Assembly: GCA_017640785.1 (NCBI GenBank)
Contig: JAEPPZ010000003.1
Coordinates: 267,410-331,409, forward strand
DNA: 64,000 bases
Direction of reading: 5' to 3'
DNA from: Balneola sp.
GTDB taxonomy: Bacteria; Bacteroidota; Rhodothermia; Balneolales; Balneolaceae
Shown here: one piece after another, positions 34,560 through 43,836 of the stretch
How the letters are laid out: the number at the start of each line of letters is the position of its first letter
How positions within the stretch are numbered: position 1 is the first letter of the stretch
Notes under the pieces: model-generated
The model's input: the letters and a program-made list of their open reading frames with translations, nothing else
Databases searched by the model: none
Told to the model about the DNA's origin: nothing
Made by a program: the position numbers and the translations under genes

Positions 34560-35309
34560 ATGAAAGAATTCCACATTCTTAATGGCGATGCTTTAAAAGA
34601 GCAATTTCCTGACTCTTTTAATGGCGAGTTAATCGTAACCAGAGAGTGTTTGGTGGACGGAGATGTATCTGCCGATTCTTTGGATCGTCTATTTGAGCTA
34701 AGAGCGGAATATTTAAGTAATACCTACGATTCAGAAATTGATTTCTACCATCAAGAAGTAATCCCCGAATTCAACAAAATTATTTCATTACCTGAACATT
34801 CAGTTATCTACCTTTGGTTTGAAGATGACCTCTTTTGTCAGGTGAATTTATGGTTTGTCTCTCATTTGATTCAAAATTTCACAACCCTTTCCCAAGTCTT
34901 TCTTGTTCGCCCACATACCGATATTCAGTATGGTTTCGGCGGTTTAAACTCTGATGGTTTAGAAAACGCTTTTAAATCAAAAATCCGGTTATCTGTTGAC
35001 GATGTGAAGCTTTTCTCTTCTCTTTGGGAGTTATATCAGGGTCAAAACCATACGAAAATTTTAGAACTCGCCGTGAAACACTCTGAAAGATTTCCTTTCT
35101 TGGTAGACGCAGCAAAAGCGAACCTCGAACGGTTTCCGAGTGACGGTTTACCGGGAAGACCGGTACAAACACTTCTGGACATCATGAAAGAAACAGGTTC
35201 TGATGAATTTGGTCCTGTTTTCCGGGAGTTTCATAAAAGAGAAAGTATATACGGCTTTGGAGATCTTCAGGTAAAGCGATTGTTTGACGAATTGAGAAAT
35301 AGTAACTAA
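34560..35309 (+). CDS. DUF1835-like protein
   Basis: A 249-residue soluble protein. The N-terminus FHILNGDALKEQFPDSFNGE and LIVTRECLVDGDVS, then SVIYLWFEDDLFCQVNLWF, match the N-terminal part of DUF1835 proteins, a family with no assigned reaction. No membrane segment or catalytic motif can be named. It is preceded by a short AT-rich leader. Confidence 0.82.
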   Translation: MKEFHILNGDALKEQFPDSFNGELIVTRECLVDGDVSADSLDRLFELRAEYLSNTYDSEIDFYHQEVIPEFNKIISLPEHSVIYLWFEDDLFCQVNLWFVSHLIQNFTTLSQVFLVRPHTDIQYGFGGLNSDGLENAFKSKIRLSVDDVKLFSSLWELYQGQNHTKILELAVKHSERFPFLVDAAKANLERFPSDGLPGRPVQTLLDIMKETGSDEFGPVFREFHKRESIYGFGDLQVKRLFDELRNSN

Positions 35310-35351
35310 AGAAATCTTTCTTTCAGTGTAATTCTGATTATTTTCTCCCCT

Positions 35352-35921
35352 ATGAAAAGAACACAAGCTTATACCGATGCCTTAGATCAATTTGTTCAGC
35401 TTTGGGGAGACATGGCTTCCGCTTGGGGCATCAATAAAACGATGTCGCAAATTCACGCACTGCTCTATGCTGAATCACATCCACTGGATACCGACTCTAT
35501 CATGGATAAGCTTGATATAAGTCGTGGAAATGCCAATATGAATCTGCATAGATTGGTGGAATGGGAGTTGATCCATAAAGTTCAAAAATCCGGAACACGC
35601 AAAGATTTTTACACTGCTGAAACCGATGTCTGGAAAATAGTATCTACAATTATACGGGAACGGCAACAAAAGGAAATCGAGCCCATCAGAGCTGAATTGA
35701 AAGAGTGTATCGCTACGTTGGAATCTGGCGGGTTAAATGATGAAGAAAGCAAAGCCTTCAAACAACGGATCGAAAATTATAATGAGTTTCTGGAAATGTT
35801 TGAACGATTTACCGGAGCCCTTCTCCCATACATCAATAAAAAGAATCTCGGCTTTTTGAAACAGCTCATAAAATTAGTGGAAGTAAAAGAATCATTGATA
35901 GGAAAAAAGTCTGATGACTAA
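35352..35921 (+). CDS. GbsR/MarR-family transcriptional regulator
   Basis: A 189-residue DNA-binding protein. An N-terminal helix-rich part (WGDMASAWGINKTMSQIHAL) leads into a winged helix-turn-helix (SIMDKLDISRGNANMNLHRL, then VQKSGTRKDFYTAE for the wing), followed by a coiled C-terminal tail for dimerisation. GbsR relatives control osmoprotectant genes, but no such gene is adjacent; its targets are unknown. It overlaps yraN by 8 nt. Confidence 0.9.
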   Translation: MKRTQAYTDALDQFVQLWGDMASAWGINKTMSQIHALLYAESHPLDTDSIMDKLDISRGNANMNLHRLVEWELIHKVQKSGTRKDFYTAETDVWKIVSTIIRERQQKEIEPIRAELKECIATLESGGLNDEESKAFKQRIENYNEFLEMFERFTGALLPYINKKNLGFLKQLIKLVEVKESLIGKKSDD

Positions 35922-36279
35922 AAAAACTACCCGTGAAATTGGAAATGAAGGCGAGGAACTGGCTTGTGCTTATCTGGAAAGCAAGGGCTGGAGAATTCTG
36001 GAAAGAAATTATTTTTTCGAAAAGTCAGAAGTTGATATTATCGCTTATGATGACACCGCTATTGTGTTTATCGAGGTAAAGCTACGATCTTCCGATAAAT
36101 ATGGCAGGCCTGAAGAATATGTCTCTGAAGTAAAAGTGGAACACGTTTTTAAAGCTGCAGAAGCCTGGATGTATGAACGAAAAATGGACGGCTCTCCCAT
36201 GCGTTTTGATGTAATCGGCATTCTACAGAAAAAAAATGAAGCTCCCGAATTTAACCATATTCAGGATGCGTTTCGATAG
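35914..36279 (+). CDS. YraN-family protein (UPF0102)
   Basis: A 121-residue endonuclease-like protein of the Holliday-junction-resolvase fold. REIGNEGEELACAYLESKGW, ILERNYFFEKSEVDIIAYDD, and VFIEVKLRSSDKYGRPEEYV give the classic PD-ExK layout (D-x(n)-E-V-K). The family's role is unproven. It is translationally coupled to the GbsR-like gene. Confidence 0.93.
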   Translation: MTKKTTREIGNEGEELACAYLESKGWRILERNYFFEKSEVDIIAYDDTAIVFIEVKLRSSDKYGRPEEYVSEVKVEHVFKAAEAWMYERKMDGSPMRFDVIGILQKKNEAPEFNHIQDAFR

Positions 36280-36313
36280 TTGGAAATGTAGCTTCGAATA
36301 TTGATTTTCCACT

Positions 36314-37051
36314 ATGCAAACAACCCTGACCTTTTTTGAATATGTGCGAAGCATCATTACGATGATCGTATTCATGTTAATTCTGCTACTGGTTTCTATA
36401 CTGGTAACTATTATTGTTCTTCTTACAATTGGAAAGGCTACCAACTGGATCGTTAAAACCTTTCCAAAATATATGGGGAAACCAATCTTCTTTTTACTTG
36501 GAATAGATTATCAGCTTAACGATTTAAGAAAAGATACTTCCAAACCTGTAATTTTTATTTTCAACCACTGCTCAACCCTTGACATACCCGCTGTTCTTAT
36601 GTTGGCTCTGGAACGATTCCGAATCGTAATAAAGTGGGAACTCCAATACATCCCCTTCTTTTTTATTATAGGGCGATTAACAGGGCAGGTTTTTATCAAA
36701 CGTTCTGATAAACAGCACGCCATATCTACACTTCAAAAAACGTATGATAGGCTCAGAAAGAACAAGCTAAATCTGATTTTAGCTCCTGAGGGTTCGCGGA
36801 AACACGAAGGCAAAATTGGACCTTTCAAAAAAGGAGCGTTCAGAATGGCTATCGACTTAGGATATCCTATTGTCCCGATTTATTTTGATGGAAATGACAG
36901 ACTAAGTAAGGGTGGATCTTTGATGGCAAAGCAAGGCGAGATCACGGCTACCATTCATCCTCAGATCGATACATCTGACTGGAAAGTTGAAACCATTGAA
37001 GAGCACATTGAAGAAGTGAGAAGCATGTATTTGGATTGGGCTGGGGTGTAG
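36314..37051 (+). CDS. 1-acyl-glycerol-3-phosphate acyltransferase-like protein (PlsC)
   Basis: A 245-residue membrane-associated acyltransferase. An N-terminal helix (IVFMLILLLVSILVTIIVLL) precedes FNHCSTLDIPAVL (HxxxxD catalytic motif with a Cys), GRLTGQVFIKRSDK, LAPEGSRKHEGKIGPFKKG (acceptor site) and LGYPIVPIYFDGND. It should add the second acyl chain in phosphatidic acid synthesis. Length and motif order fit PlsC. Confidence 0.94.
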   Translation: MQTTLTFFEYVRSIITMIVFMLILLLVSILVTIIVLLTIGKATNWIVKTFPKYMGKPIFFLLGIDYQLNDLRKDTSKPVIFIFNHCSTLDIPAVLMLALERFRIVIKWELQYIPFFFIIGRLTGQVFIKRSDKQHAISTLQKTYDRLRKNKLNLILAPEGSRKHEGKIGPFKKGAFRMAIDLGYPIVPIYFDGNDRLSKGGSLMAKQGEITATIHPQIDTSDWKVETIEEHIEEVRSMYLDWAGV

Positions 37052-37511
37052 TGTGATCGAGGTCATCCTTGTAGATGTTAGATAGTTCACTTACAAAACT
37101 TGTCCTATTTATAACCCTGACAATTTCAGGAAAAGCTTTCAGCCAAATGATACATAGCTACTTCTCCGTCTATCGGACTTTGCACGGCTGACGGATTTTG
37201 ATTGCTGAGATAGGAACAAAACTTCGGCGGTCGCGCCAATAATTCTAAAGATCGGATTTGATTGTATTTTTTGATGCTGATTATTTCATGTCAGAACCTT
37301 TTTGATAAACACAAAATCACATTAATAGGTCATCCTGAACTTGTTTCAGGATCTTTGTGAGATTTATTTCTAGTTGAATATCCATTCCATTACTCAGCGT
37401 TGACAGTTTTAATATTGCTGAAATAAGTATGCCCTTAGTATTTAAGACCGAGAAGAGAGTGTGACCCGAACGCGTCTGCGATGTAAGTAACCTTTAATGA
37501 ATGAACTATTG
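37052..37511. other. 460-nt intergenic region without a gene
   Basis: No open frame of convincing length or codon use is visible. It holds scattered GC-rich patches (around 37168-37250) that read like decayed sequence, the palindrome at 37329-37354, and an echo of its start (GGTCATCCTTGTAG at about 37071). It separates plsC from the end of egtD. Confidence 0.5.
37329..37354. repeat. REP-like palindrome (TCATCCTGAA...TTCAGGA)
   Basis: GTCATCCTGAA, cttgt and TTCAGGATCT form an 8-bp stem (ATCCTGAA/TTCAGGAT, loop CTTGT). Closely similar palindromes are scattered in intergenic regions of many Bacteroidota-like and other genomes (from memory). Only one full copy is seen in this window. Confidence 0.5.
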
Positions 37512-38456
37512 TTACTTCGGCTCTAAATATTGCAAACTGAAATAATCCCTCTCATCTGTCCATACTTTTTTCACCTCAAACCATTCAGATACCATCTCGG
37601 CAAACCCATCTAAAGTATATTTATGTGAGTTTTCAGTATGAATAGATTCTCCTTTTTGAAAGTGTATCATCTCTTTTCCTAGAACAACAGCATGATCTTC
37701 TTTCACAAAAAGGTGCATCTCGATACGTCCTTTTTCTTCATTCCAGATCGACTTATGATCGAATAGATCCGTATTGAATGAAGTCCCCAATTCTTTATTC
37801 AGATGAGTAAGAATATTCTTATTGAATTCAGCGGTTACTCCCTCGGAATCGTTATAGGCAGCTTCCAGAACACTGATCTCTTTTTTAAGATCTGCCCCGA
37901 TCAGGAAAGCCCCGTCATCTTCAATAATGTCATGTATCACTTTTAAGAATTGTTCTACTTTTTCCATTTTGAAATTCCCAATGGTAGAGCCGGGGTAAAA
38001 AACTATTTTTCTTGCATCGGGGCTACTTTCAGGCAGCTCGAATGGCTTAGTATAATCTGCAGAAAGAGGTAAGATCTGAATATTTGGAAATTCCAGTCGT
38101 AATTGTTCAGCAACTTTATACAGATAGTCTCCAGAAATATCCATTGGAAAGTAACAACAGATGTTTTCCATATTCCCTAGCAAGATCTTCGTTTTTGAGC
38201 TACTCCCGCTGCCGGGCTCTATCAGTAAAACTTTCTCTCCTAAATATTCTGATATTTCATTTACATTTTCTTCCAGAATTTTTCTCTCTGTGCGAGTTGG
38301 GTAGTATTCATCCAACTCGGTTATATCGTCGAATAACTTAGAGCCTCTTTCATCATAGAAAAATTTACTCGGAAGTGTTTTTTGTTCCTGTGACAATCCT
38401 GAGATCACTTCCTCAAGCATTGAAGTTTTTTTGGATAATAGTTCTGTTTCTGTCAT
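37512..38456 (-). CDS. egtD: L-histidine N(alpha)-methyltransferase EgtD
   Basis: A 314-residue SAM-dependent enzyme that makes hercynine (trimethylhistidine), the first step of ergothioneine synthesis. FFYDERGSKLFDDITELDEY and YPTRTERKILEENV are the family N-terminal motif, VLLIEPGSGSSSKTKILL the SAM loop, IVFYPGSTIGNF a conserved mid motif, and HKYTLDGFAEMVSEWFEV the C-terminus. I prefer the ATG at 38456, 5 nt after the egtB stop, over a GTG 13 codons upstream that would overlap egtB. Operon with egtB. Confidence 0.95.
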   Translation of the reverse strand: MTETELLSKKTSMLEEVISGLSQEQKTLPSKFFYDERGSKLFDDITELDEYYPTRTERKILEENVNEISEYLGEKVLLIEPGSGSSSKTKILLGNMENICCYFPMDISGDYLYKVAEQLRLEFPNIQILPLSADYTKPFELPESSPDARKIVFYPGSTIGNFKMEKVEQFLKVIHDIIEDDGAFLIGADLKKEISVLEAAYNDSEGVTAEFNKNILTHLNKELGTSFNTDLFDHKSIWNEEKGRIEMHLFVKEDHAVVLGKEMIHFQKGESIHTENSHKYTLDGFAEMVSEWFEVKKVWTDERDYFSLQYLEPK

Positions 38457-38461
38457 TGGAT

Positions 38462-39748
38462 CTATTTTGCCAACCTTATTCCTGAGAATTGCCACCTTGC
38501 ATCAGCATGAAAAAAATTGCGGTACGTTTTTCTGATATGAGAGTTTGAAGTTGCACAAGAGCCGCCACGCAGAACGTACTGATTGGCCATAAACTTTCCG
38601 TTGTATTCACCTAATGCTCCCGGTAAAGGTTTGTAGCCGGGATATGGAGAATAACTGCTTTGGGTCCATTCCCATACATCACCATACATTTGTTTTAATC
38701 CACCTTCATTATTTTTTAAAACTAAAGGATGAAAAGTATTTCCATCTACAAAATTTCCGGTTATTTCGCGGTCACCACAAGCATATTCCCATTCCTGTTC
38801 AGTTGGTAGACGACATCCTTTCCATCTTGCAAAAGCATCTGCTTCATAATAGCTTATATGTATAACAGGTTCATTAGGCGTTAATTTTCGGGCTCCTGAA
38901 AGTGTAAAATTGAACCATGATCCATCTCTGATAAACCAATAAAGTGGAGCCTTCCACTCTTCTGACTTCACCTTGCTCCATCCCTCATCCAACCAAAGTT
39001 CTGAACGTCCATATCCGCCATCATTCATAAACTCAAGAAATTCCTTATTCGTGATCAAGCGATCTGCCAGTTCAAAATTCTGTATAAAAGTACGGTGAAC
39101 CGGATGCTCATTGTCATAGGTGAAGTCATCACCTTTATTTCCAATTTCGACAATACATTCTTCAAAAGTTACCCACTCCAGATCTCCCGGAGTATCTGAG
39201 TCTCGAATTTCTCTTTCTCTGTAAACGGGAAGCAACGGGTTTTGCGCAAGTAAGTACTTTATATCAGTAAGGATCAACTCCTGATGTTGTTGCTCATGGT
39301 TGATCCCGATCTCAACTACTTTTGAAGCTTCTTCCCAAGTTTTGTCATCACAATTCTGTATAAAATCTACAACTTTTTCATTTACATACTCGCGATATTC
39401 GAACACCTCTTTTACTGTTGGCCGAGACAATAGACCTCGATTTGCTCTGGAAAATGGAACTCCTGTTTGCAGATAATATGAGTTAAAAAAATACGCGTAT
39501 TGCGGATGCAAGCTTTCAAAATCCGGCTGATATTTTTCTAATAAAAAAGTCTCAAAAAACCAACTGGTATGAGCCAAATGCCATTTAGCCGGACTTGTGT
39601 TTTCCATAGGTTGAATCACAAAGTCTTCAGTCTCTAAAGGCTCAACTATCTTATGTGTAAAGCTTCTGACTTTCAGGTATTGGGATTCAACATTTTCTCT
39701 CAAAAACCTGATGTTTCTTGTCTCTTCTTTTGTTGTAATTTCACTCAT
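38462..39748 (-). CDS. egtB: Ergothioneine synthase EgtB (iron-dependent sulfoxide synthase)
   Basis: A 428-residue non-heme iron enzyme that forms the C-S bond onto hercynine. The N-terminal DinB-like domain holds the likely iron ligands His60 (WHLAHTSWFF) and His151/His155 (HEQQHQELIL, HxxxH). The C-terminal half is the FGE-sulfatase domain (CRLPTEQEWEYACG, MYGDVWEWTQSSY, YVLRGGSCAT, RKTYRNFFHADARWQFSGIR). Directly upstream of egtD. No egtA, egtC or egtE genes are near, so it may use cysteine as in other type II pathways, and C-S lyase work would be done elsewhere. Confidence 0.95.
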   Translation of the reverse strand: MSEITTKEETRNIRFLRENVESQYLKVRSFTHKIVEPLETEDFVIQPMENTSPAKWHLAHTSWFFETFLLEKYQPDFESLHPQYAYFFNSYYLQTGVPFSRANRGLLSRPTVKEVFEYREYVNEKVVDFIQNCDDKTWEEASKVVEIGINHEQQHQELILTDIKYLLAQNPLLPVYREREIRDSDTPGDLEWVTFEECIVEIGNKGDDFTYDNEHPVHRTFIQNFELADRLITNKEFLEFMNDGGYGRSELWLDEGWSKVKSEEWKAPLYWFIRDGSWFNFTLSGARKLTPNEPVIHISYYEADAFARWKGCRLPTEQEWEYACGDREITGNFVDGNTFHPLVLKNNEGGLKQMYGDVWEWTQSSYSPYPGYKPLPGALGEYNGKFMANQYVLRGGSCATSNSHIRKTYRNFFHADARWQFSGIRLAK

Positions 39749-39815
39749 AGTTCAGGGCAGTTTGGTGTCTCCTCATAATGTAGGAAATCAACACCAAAGC
39801 CAAAAAACTCATTCC

Positions 39816-40067
39816 TTATTCTTCCCTGTAAAAATGAATTTTTTTTATGGATGGGTCTTTTTTACTCTTGATCTTAATATTTTTAACTCTGCTGTGTTGA
39901 TAAACCGCCGTCCTCATTGAGTTTACGTTTTTATCACTTGTATAAGATACCTCGAGTGCTTGCCCCCCCGGTTTCAGCTTATCGATAGCTTCAAGAAGAG
40001 GTTTAAACTTCGAATTTCTTTTCTTAGAAGAATTTATTGCCGAACGTTTTACAAATTTAATTTCCAT
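39816..40067 (-). CDS. Small basic hypothetical protein
   Basis: An 83-residue, Lys-rich protein (net positive) with no signal peptide. The stretch FKPLLEAIDKLKPGGQALEV followed by SYTSDKNVNSMRTAVYQHSR resembles a nucleic-acid-binding fold, but no family is recognised. ATG at 40067, between the histidine kinase gene and egtB. Composition and start support a real gene, but at moderate confidence. Confidence 0.6.
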   Translation of the reverse strand: MEIKFVKRSAINSSKKRNSKFKPLLEAIDKLKPGGQALEVSYTSDKNVNSMRTAVYQHSRVKNIKIKSKKDPSIKKIHFYREE

Positions 40068-40143
40068 AATAATACACCATTAGATATAGAGTGCATTGTT
40101 TAATATAGTTTTTTTTTATAAAAAATCCTTTTAATGCGCTCTT

Positions 40144-42135
40144 TTAGAGCTTGGGCAGGTTTACGATAAATTCTGACCCATTATTTTCTTCTGAAATAAC
40201 TGTTATTGTTCCATTATGTGCTTCTACCAATTCTTTACACAACAGTAGTCCCAAACCTGTTCCTTTCTCAGATAGAGTCCCTCTTCTTTGCGGTCTGTTA
40301 TTTTTATCAAAAAGCTGATCTTTAATTTCTGAAGTCATCCCAATTCCGGAATCCTTAATGCTGACTGCTACAGAATGTGCATTCTCTTTTATATCGACTT
40401 CTATTTCGTCATCTTTTTCAGAATACTTAATTGCATTCGATATTAAGTTCCGGAAAACAGTAGACAGCATATTGACATCCCCCATAATATGTATGTCAGA
40501 TGACTGCATATTTACAGCTACCCCTTTTTTTGCTGCAGATGTTTCAAAAATCGAAATGCTATCAGTCAAAAGTTTAGCAATACTTACTTTTTCTTTTTCA
40601 ACACTAATTTGACCATTCTGAACTCTGATCCAATCAAGCAGATTTTCAAGCAGTTCGTAAGCATTTTTTGAGGACAGATGTACAAGCGATAAAGTCTTTA
40701 TGCTATTTTCTATTCTCAATTTACTTTTACTTTCCTTTAACTCATCTATCAAAAGCTCGATCATTCCATTAATTCCGAAAAAGGCGCCCTTCAGATCATG
40801 CGCTATAATTGAATAAAGCTTATCTCTTGTCTCCGTAAGTTTAAGCAATTCTTCATTTTGAGCAATTATTCTCTTCTCATAATTGACCTGCTTACTGATG
40901 TCCTGAAATGTACCGCTCAGCCTTACTACATTCCCATCAACTATATGTGGTTCACCAATCGCACGCACCCATTTAAAAACCTTTTTTTCTGAAATAAACG
41001 GAAGTACAAGATCATATTTTTCATGATTCATAGTGGCTTTGTTGATAGCCATCGCAAGCTTATCTCTGCTTTCTCCCGGAAAATGATCCATTCCCTCATC
41101 CAGTATAAGTTCAGATCCTATTTCCTTGTCATGAATTCGGTACACCTCATCTGTCCAGAAAATCTCTCCGGTTATTAAATCAAATTCCCAACCACCAACA
41201 TGTGCCATTTCCTGAGCATTCTCGAACATCAATTCCAGTTTCTTTCTGGCTGTTATGTCTCTTGAAATCGATTGCAGGCCTATTGATTTTCCATCAGGGT
41301 CCTTAATTATTGATACAGAACTTTCGAACCAGATATACTCTCCTTTTTTATTTCGAATTCTGTATCCGGTATTAGTTATAACCCCATTTTCTTCCAATTC
41401 TTTTTGGGGAACATCCATCAGCATTTCCAGATCTTCTTCATGGATAAGATCAGCATGATTTGTCCCCAATAACTCCTTATAAGTAAAGCCTAAAATATTC
41501 TCTACAGATGGAGATACGAATGTATATACTCCATCCATATCATGTAAACAGATCAAGTCGGCACTGTTTCTCGAGATCAGTTCAAGCCGTTCATTTTTTT
41601 CCCTTAAGGCTTTAACTATTCTAGCTCTCTTTATTGTGGCTGCAACCCATTCACTCAAAAGCTTAATCAAGGTATAATCTGACGGAACAAACCCCCCTTC
41701 TTTTGGATTTGGGCTCGAAAAATTAATAGTACCGTATAATTCTCCATCAATGACTATTGGAATCCCGATATAAGCTTCCAGAGAAAAAGCATTGTAGCAA
41801 GGGTGACGCTCATATGCTGATTCCTTCATATGATTGATCGCAATCACATCATCGCTTTCCAACGTTATACTGCAGTAGGTATTTCCCAGATCGAAAGTTT
41901 GGCCCATTGATAGCCCTGAATCTTCCGGAAAGAAATTTCTGATCGAATAAGTATCAGACTCTTTTGAAATAGAACTGATTATGCCTATTTCCATCTCCAA
42001 CAACTGCGTAGTTAATTCGAGTGCATTATCCAGCTGCTCATTTAAGCCTTTTTTGGACTGAGACGTGATCTGATACAGAAGCTGAAGTCGCTTCTCTGTT
42101 TCCCCAAAACCTATTGAAGTGTTATTAGATCTCAA
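40144..42135 (-). CDS. Cytosolic GAF-PAS-PAS sensor histidine kinase
   Basis: A 663-residue sensor kinase without membrane helices. Domains: GAF (about 18-170, ends TIKRARIVKALRE), PAS (about 180-300, SADLICLHDMDGVYTFVSPS), a second PAS/PAC (about 305-425, AHVGGWEFDLITGEIFWTDE), HisKA with the phospho-acceptor in SIIAHDLKGAFFGINGMIEL, and HATPase_c with N-box NLISNAIKYS, G1 DSGIGM and G2 GTGLGL. A TTG at 42135 is the only workable start. No response regulator is adjacent, so this is an orphan kinase. Ligand unknown. Confidence 0.92.
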   Translation of the reverse strand: MRSNNTSIGFGETEKRLQLLYQITSQSKKGLNEQLDNALELTTQLLEMEIGIISSISKESDTYSIRNFFPEDSGLSMGQTFDLGNTYCSITLESDDVIAINHMKESAYERHPCYNAFSLEAYIGIPIVIDGELYGTINFSSPNPKEGGFVPSDYTLIKLLSEWVAATIKRARIVKALREKNERLELISRNSADLICLHDMDGVYTFVSPSVENILGFTYKELLGTNHADLIHEEDLEMLMDVPQKELEENGVITNTGYRIRNKKGEYIWFESSVSIIKDPDGKSIGLQSISRDITARKKLELMFENAQEMAHVGGWEFDLITGEIFWTDEVYRIHDKEIGSELILDEGMDHFPGESRDKLAMAINKATMNHEKYDLVLPFISEKKVFKWVRAIGEPHIVDGNVVRLSGTFQDISKQVNYEKRIIAQNEELLKLTETRDKLYSIIAHDLKGAFFGINGMIELLIDELKESKSKLRIENSIKTLSLVHLSSKNAYELLENLLDWIRVQNGQISVEKEKVSIAKLLTDSISIFETSAAKKGVAVNMQSSDIHIMGDVNMLSTVFRNLISNAIKYSEKDDEIEVDIKENAHSVAVSIKDSGIGMTSEIKDQLFDKNNRPQRRGTLSEKGTGLGLLLCKELVEAHNGTITVISEENNGSEFIVNLPKL

Positions 42136-42271
42136 ACTGATTTCTGAGCAAAATTAAAGGTAATACTACACTACACTAATTTAGTGATAATTAATATATC
42201 AACCATAATGTTTCTTATAGTATGTTTGGTTTCTTTAATAAAATAGGTAGCTACTAACTAAACATTGCTAA

Positions 42272-42313
42272 AAACAAAAAAAGCCACAATGATTCGAAAT
42301 CAATGTGGCTTTT
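42272..42313 (-). terminator. Intrinsic terminator after tRNA-Val
   Basis: On the minus strand AAAAGCCACA pairs with TGTGGCTTTT (stem extended by ATTGATT/AATCATT with one mismatch), followed by T-rich TTTTTGTTTT. It lies 30 nt past the tRNA 3' end. Confidence 0.85.
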
Positions 42314-42342
42314 GTAATATAGTGTTTGTTATTTAAAACAAA

Positions 42343-42420
42343 TGGTGGGCGATGAGGGACTCGAACCCCCGACCCCCTCGGTGTAAACGAGGTGCTCTAA
42401 ACCAACTGAGCTAATCGCCC
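42343..42420 (-). tRNA. tRNA-Val (anticodon TAC)
   Basis: The minus strand reads a full cloverleaf from GGGCGATTAGCTCAGTTGGT to GGTTCGAGTCCCTCATCGCC. The acceptor stem GGGCGAT/ATCGCCC, the TpsiC loop GTTCGA and a 5-bp anticodon stem CCTCG/CGAGG around TTTACAC give anticodon TAC (Val). The 3' CCA is encoded (42343-42345). Confidence 0.97.
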
Positions 42421-42489
42421 TAACAAGGGCGACAAATATATGAACATTTACAATGCAGACAAAGAAATATTTCAACAAATATTGATTAT

Positions 42490-43836
42490 TTGGTTAACAC
42501 TGTTAACTTATGGCTGAAAGCCGAAACAAATCCAACTATTTTGAAAGATTATCCTTTTACAGCGGTGCTGGTTGACGGAATCAGAACTCCCTTTTTAAAA
42601 TCGGGCACAGATTACAACGATCTTATGGCTTATGACCTCGGACGTTATGCGATTCAGGGATTATTAGCTCGTAATGCTGTTGATCCTTCAAGCATTGACC
42701 GAGTCATTTTGGGAAATGTCATCCAAGAAGTTCGTACCAGTAATGTGGCCAGAGAAAGTGCTTTGGGAGCAGGCATCCCCAACACAGTCCCCGCATTTAC
42801 AATAGCATTGGCTTGTATTTCCTCCAATCAAGCAGTGGCCAGTGGGGTTGACCTGATAAGATCCGGACAAGCCAAGATCATTTTAGCCGGAGGAACGGAA
42901 ACGATGTCAGACATTCCGGTTCGGTTTAAGAAAAAATTTCGCCAAAAAGTGCTGGAAGCGCGAAAGTATAAGTCGCCTTTAGATTTTCTGAAATTCTTAA
43001 AAGGACTTCGTCCTAAAGACCTTCTCCCTGAATTACCTGCTATTGCTGAGTTTTCAACCGGAGAAACTATGGGTAAAAGTGCAGACCGAATGGCAGCTAG
43101 GTTTGGGGTTTCGCGGAAAGATCAGGATGAATTTGCAATGCGCTCACATCATTTAGCTGCAAAAGCCACTCAGGAAGGCCTGCTGAATGATGAAATTTTT
43201 CCTGTAAAGGTTCCTCCTAAATTCTCTGTTGTTAACAATGACAATGGATTTCGTGCAGACACTTCAATTGAAAAACTCGCTAATTTAAAACCTGCTTTTA
43301 TAAAACCTCACGGAACTATTACAGCCGGAAATGCTTCTTTTTTAACGGATGGCGCATCTGCATCTTTTATAATGGAAGAACAAACGGCATTATCCTTAGG
43401 TCTAAAACCGAAAGCGTATTTGCGTGAATATAATTTTGTATCCCAAGATCCTAAAGATGAATTGCTACTTGGTCCTGCATATGCAACGCCAAAAGTCCTG
43501 GATCAAATGAATCTTAAACTTGAAGATATTGACATTTTTGAAATTCATGAAGCCTTTGCCGGTCAGGTTCTTGCCGTATTGGCAGCTTTGGATTCTGAGA
43601 GTTTTGCTAAAGAGTCTTTAAACAGAGACTCCAAAGTTGGACAAATTCCCATGGATAAAATTAATACCATGGGTGGTTCTCTTTCATTAGGGCATCCTTT
43701 TGGTGCTACTGGAGTAAGGCTTGTCACAACCGCTGCTAATCGTCTTCATCTTGAAGGGGGAAGATATGCTTTGGTTACTGCTTGCGCCGCAGGTGGACAA
43801 GGACATGCGATAATCCTTGAGAGATATCAAGGATAA
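42490..43836 (+). CDS. fadI: Acetyl-CoA acyltransferase (thiolase, FadI/FadA type)
   Basis: A 448-residue thiolase for the last step of fatty-acid beta-oxidation (3-ketoacyl-CoA to acetyl-CoA). The active-site Cys is Cys109 (TIALACISSNQAVASG), the His lies in GGSLSLGHPFGATGV, and the second Cys in LVTACAAGGQGHAI. The conserved core begins DYPFTAVLVDGIRTPF, near residue 20. The start is unusual: only a TTG at 42490 opens the frame, while a natural-looking ATG (ATGGCTGAA, 42510) is one base out of frame. It is upstream of fadJ with a 104-nt gap, and the pair forms the trifunctional-type complex. Confidence 0.95.
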   Translation: MVNTVNLWLKAETNPTILKDYPFTAVLVDGIRTPFLKSGTDYNDLMAYDLGRYAIQGLLARNAVDPSSIDRVILGNVIQEVRTSNVARESALGAGIPNTVPAFTIALACISSNQAVASGVDLIRSGQAKIILAGGTETMSDIPVRFKKKFRQKVLEARKYKSPLDFLKFLKGLRPKDLLPELPAIAEFSTGETMGKSADRMAARFGVSRKDQDEFAMRSHHLAAKATQEGLLNDEIFPVKVPPKFSVVNNDNGFRADTSIEKLANLKPAFIKPHGTITAGNASFLTDGASASFIMEEQTALSLGLKPKAYLREYNFVSQDPKDELLLGPAYATPKVLDQMNLKLEDIDIFEIHEAFAGQVLAVLAALDSESFAKESLNRDSKVGQIPMDKINTMGGSLSLGHPFGATGVRLVTTAANRLHLEGGRYALVTACAAGGQGHAIILERYQG

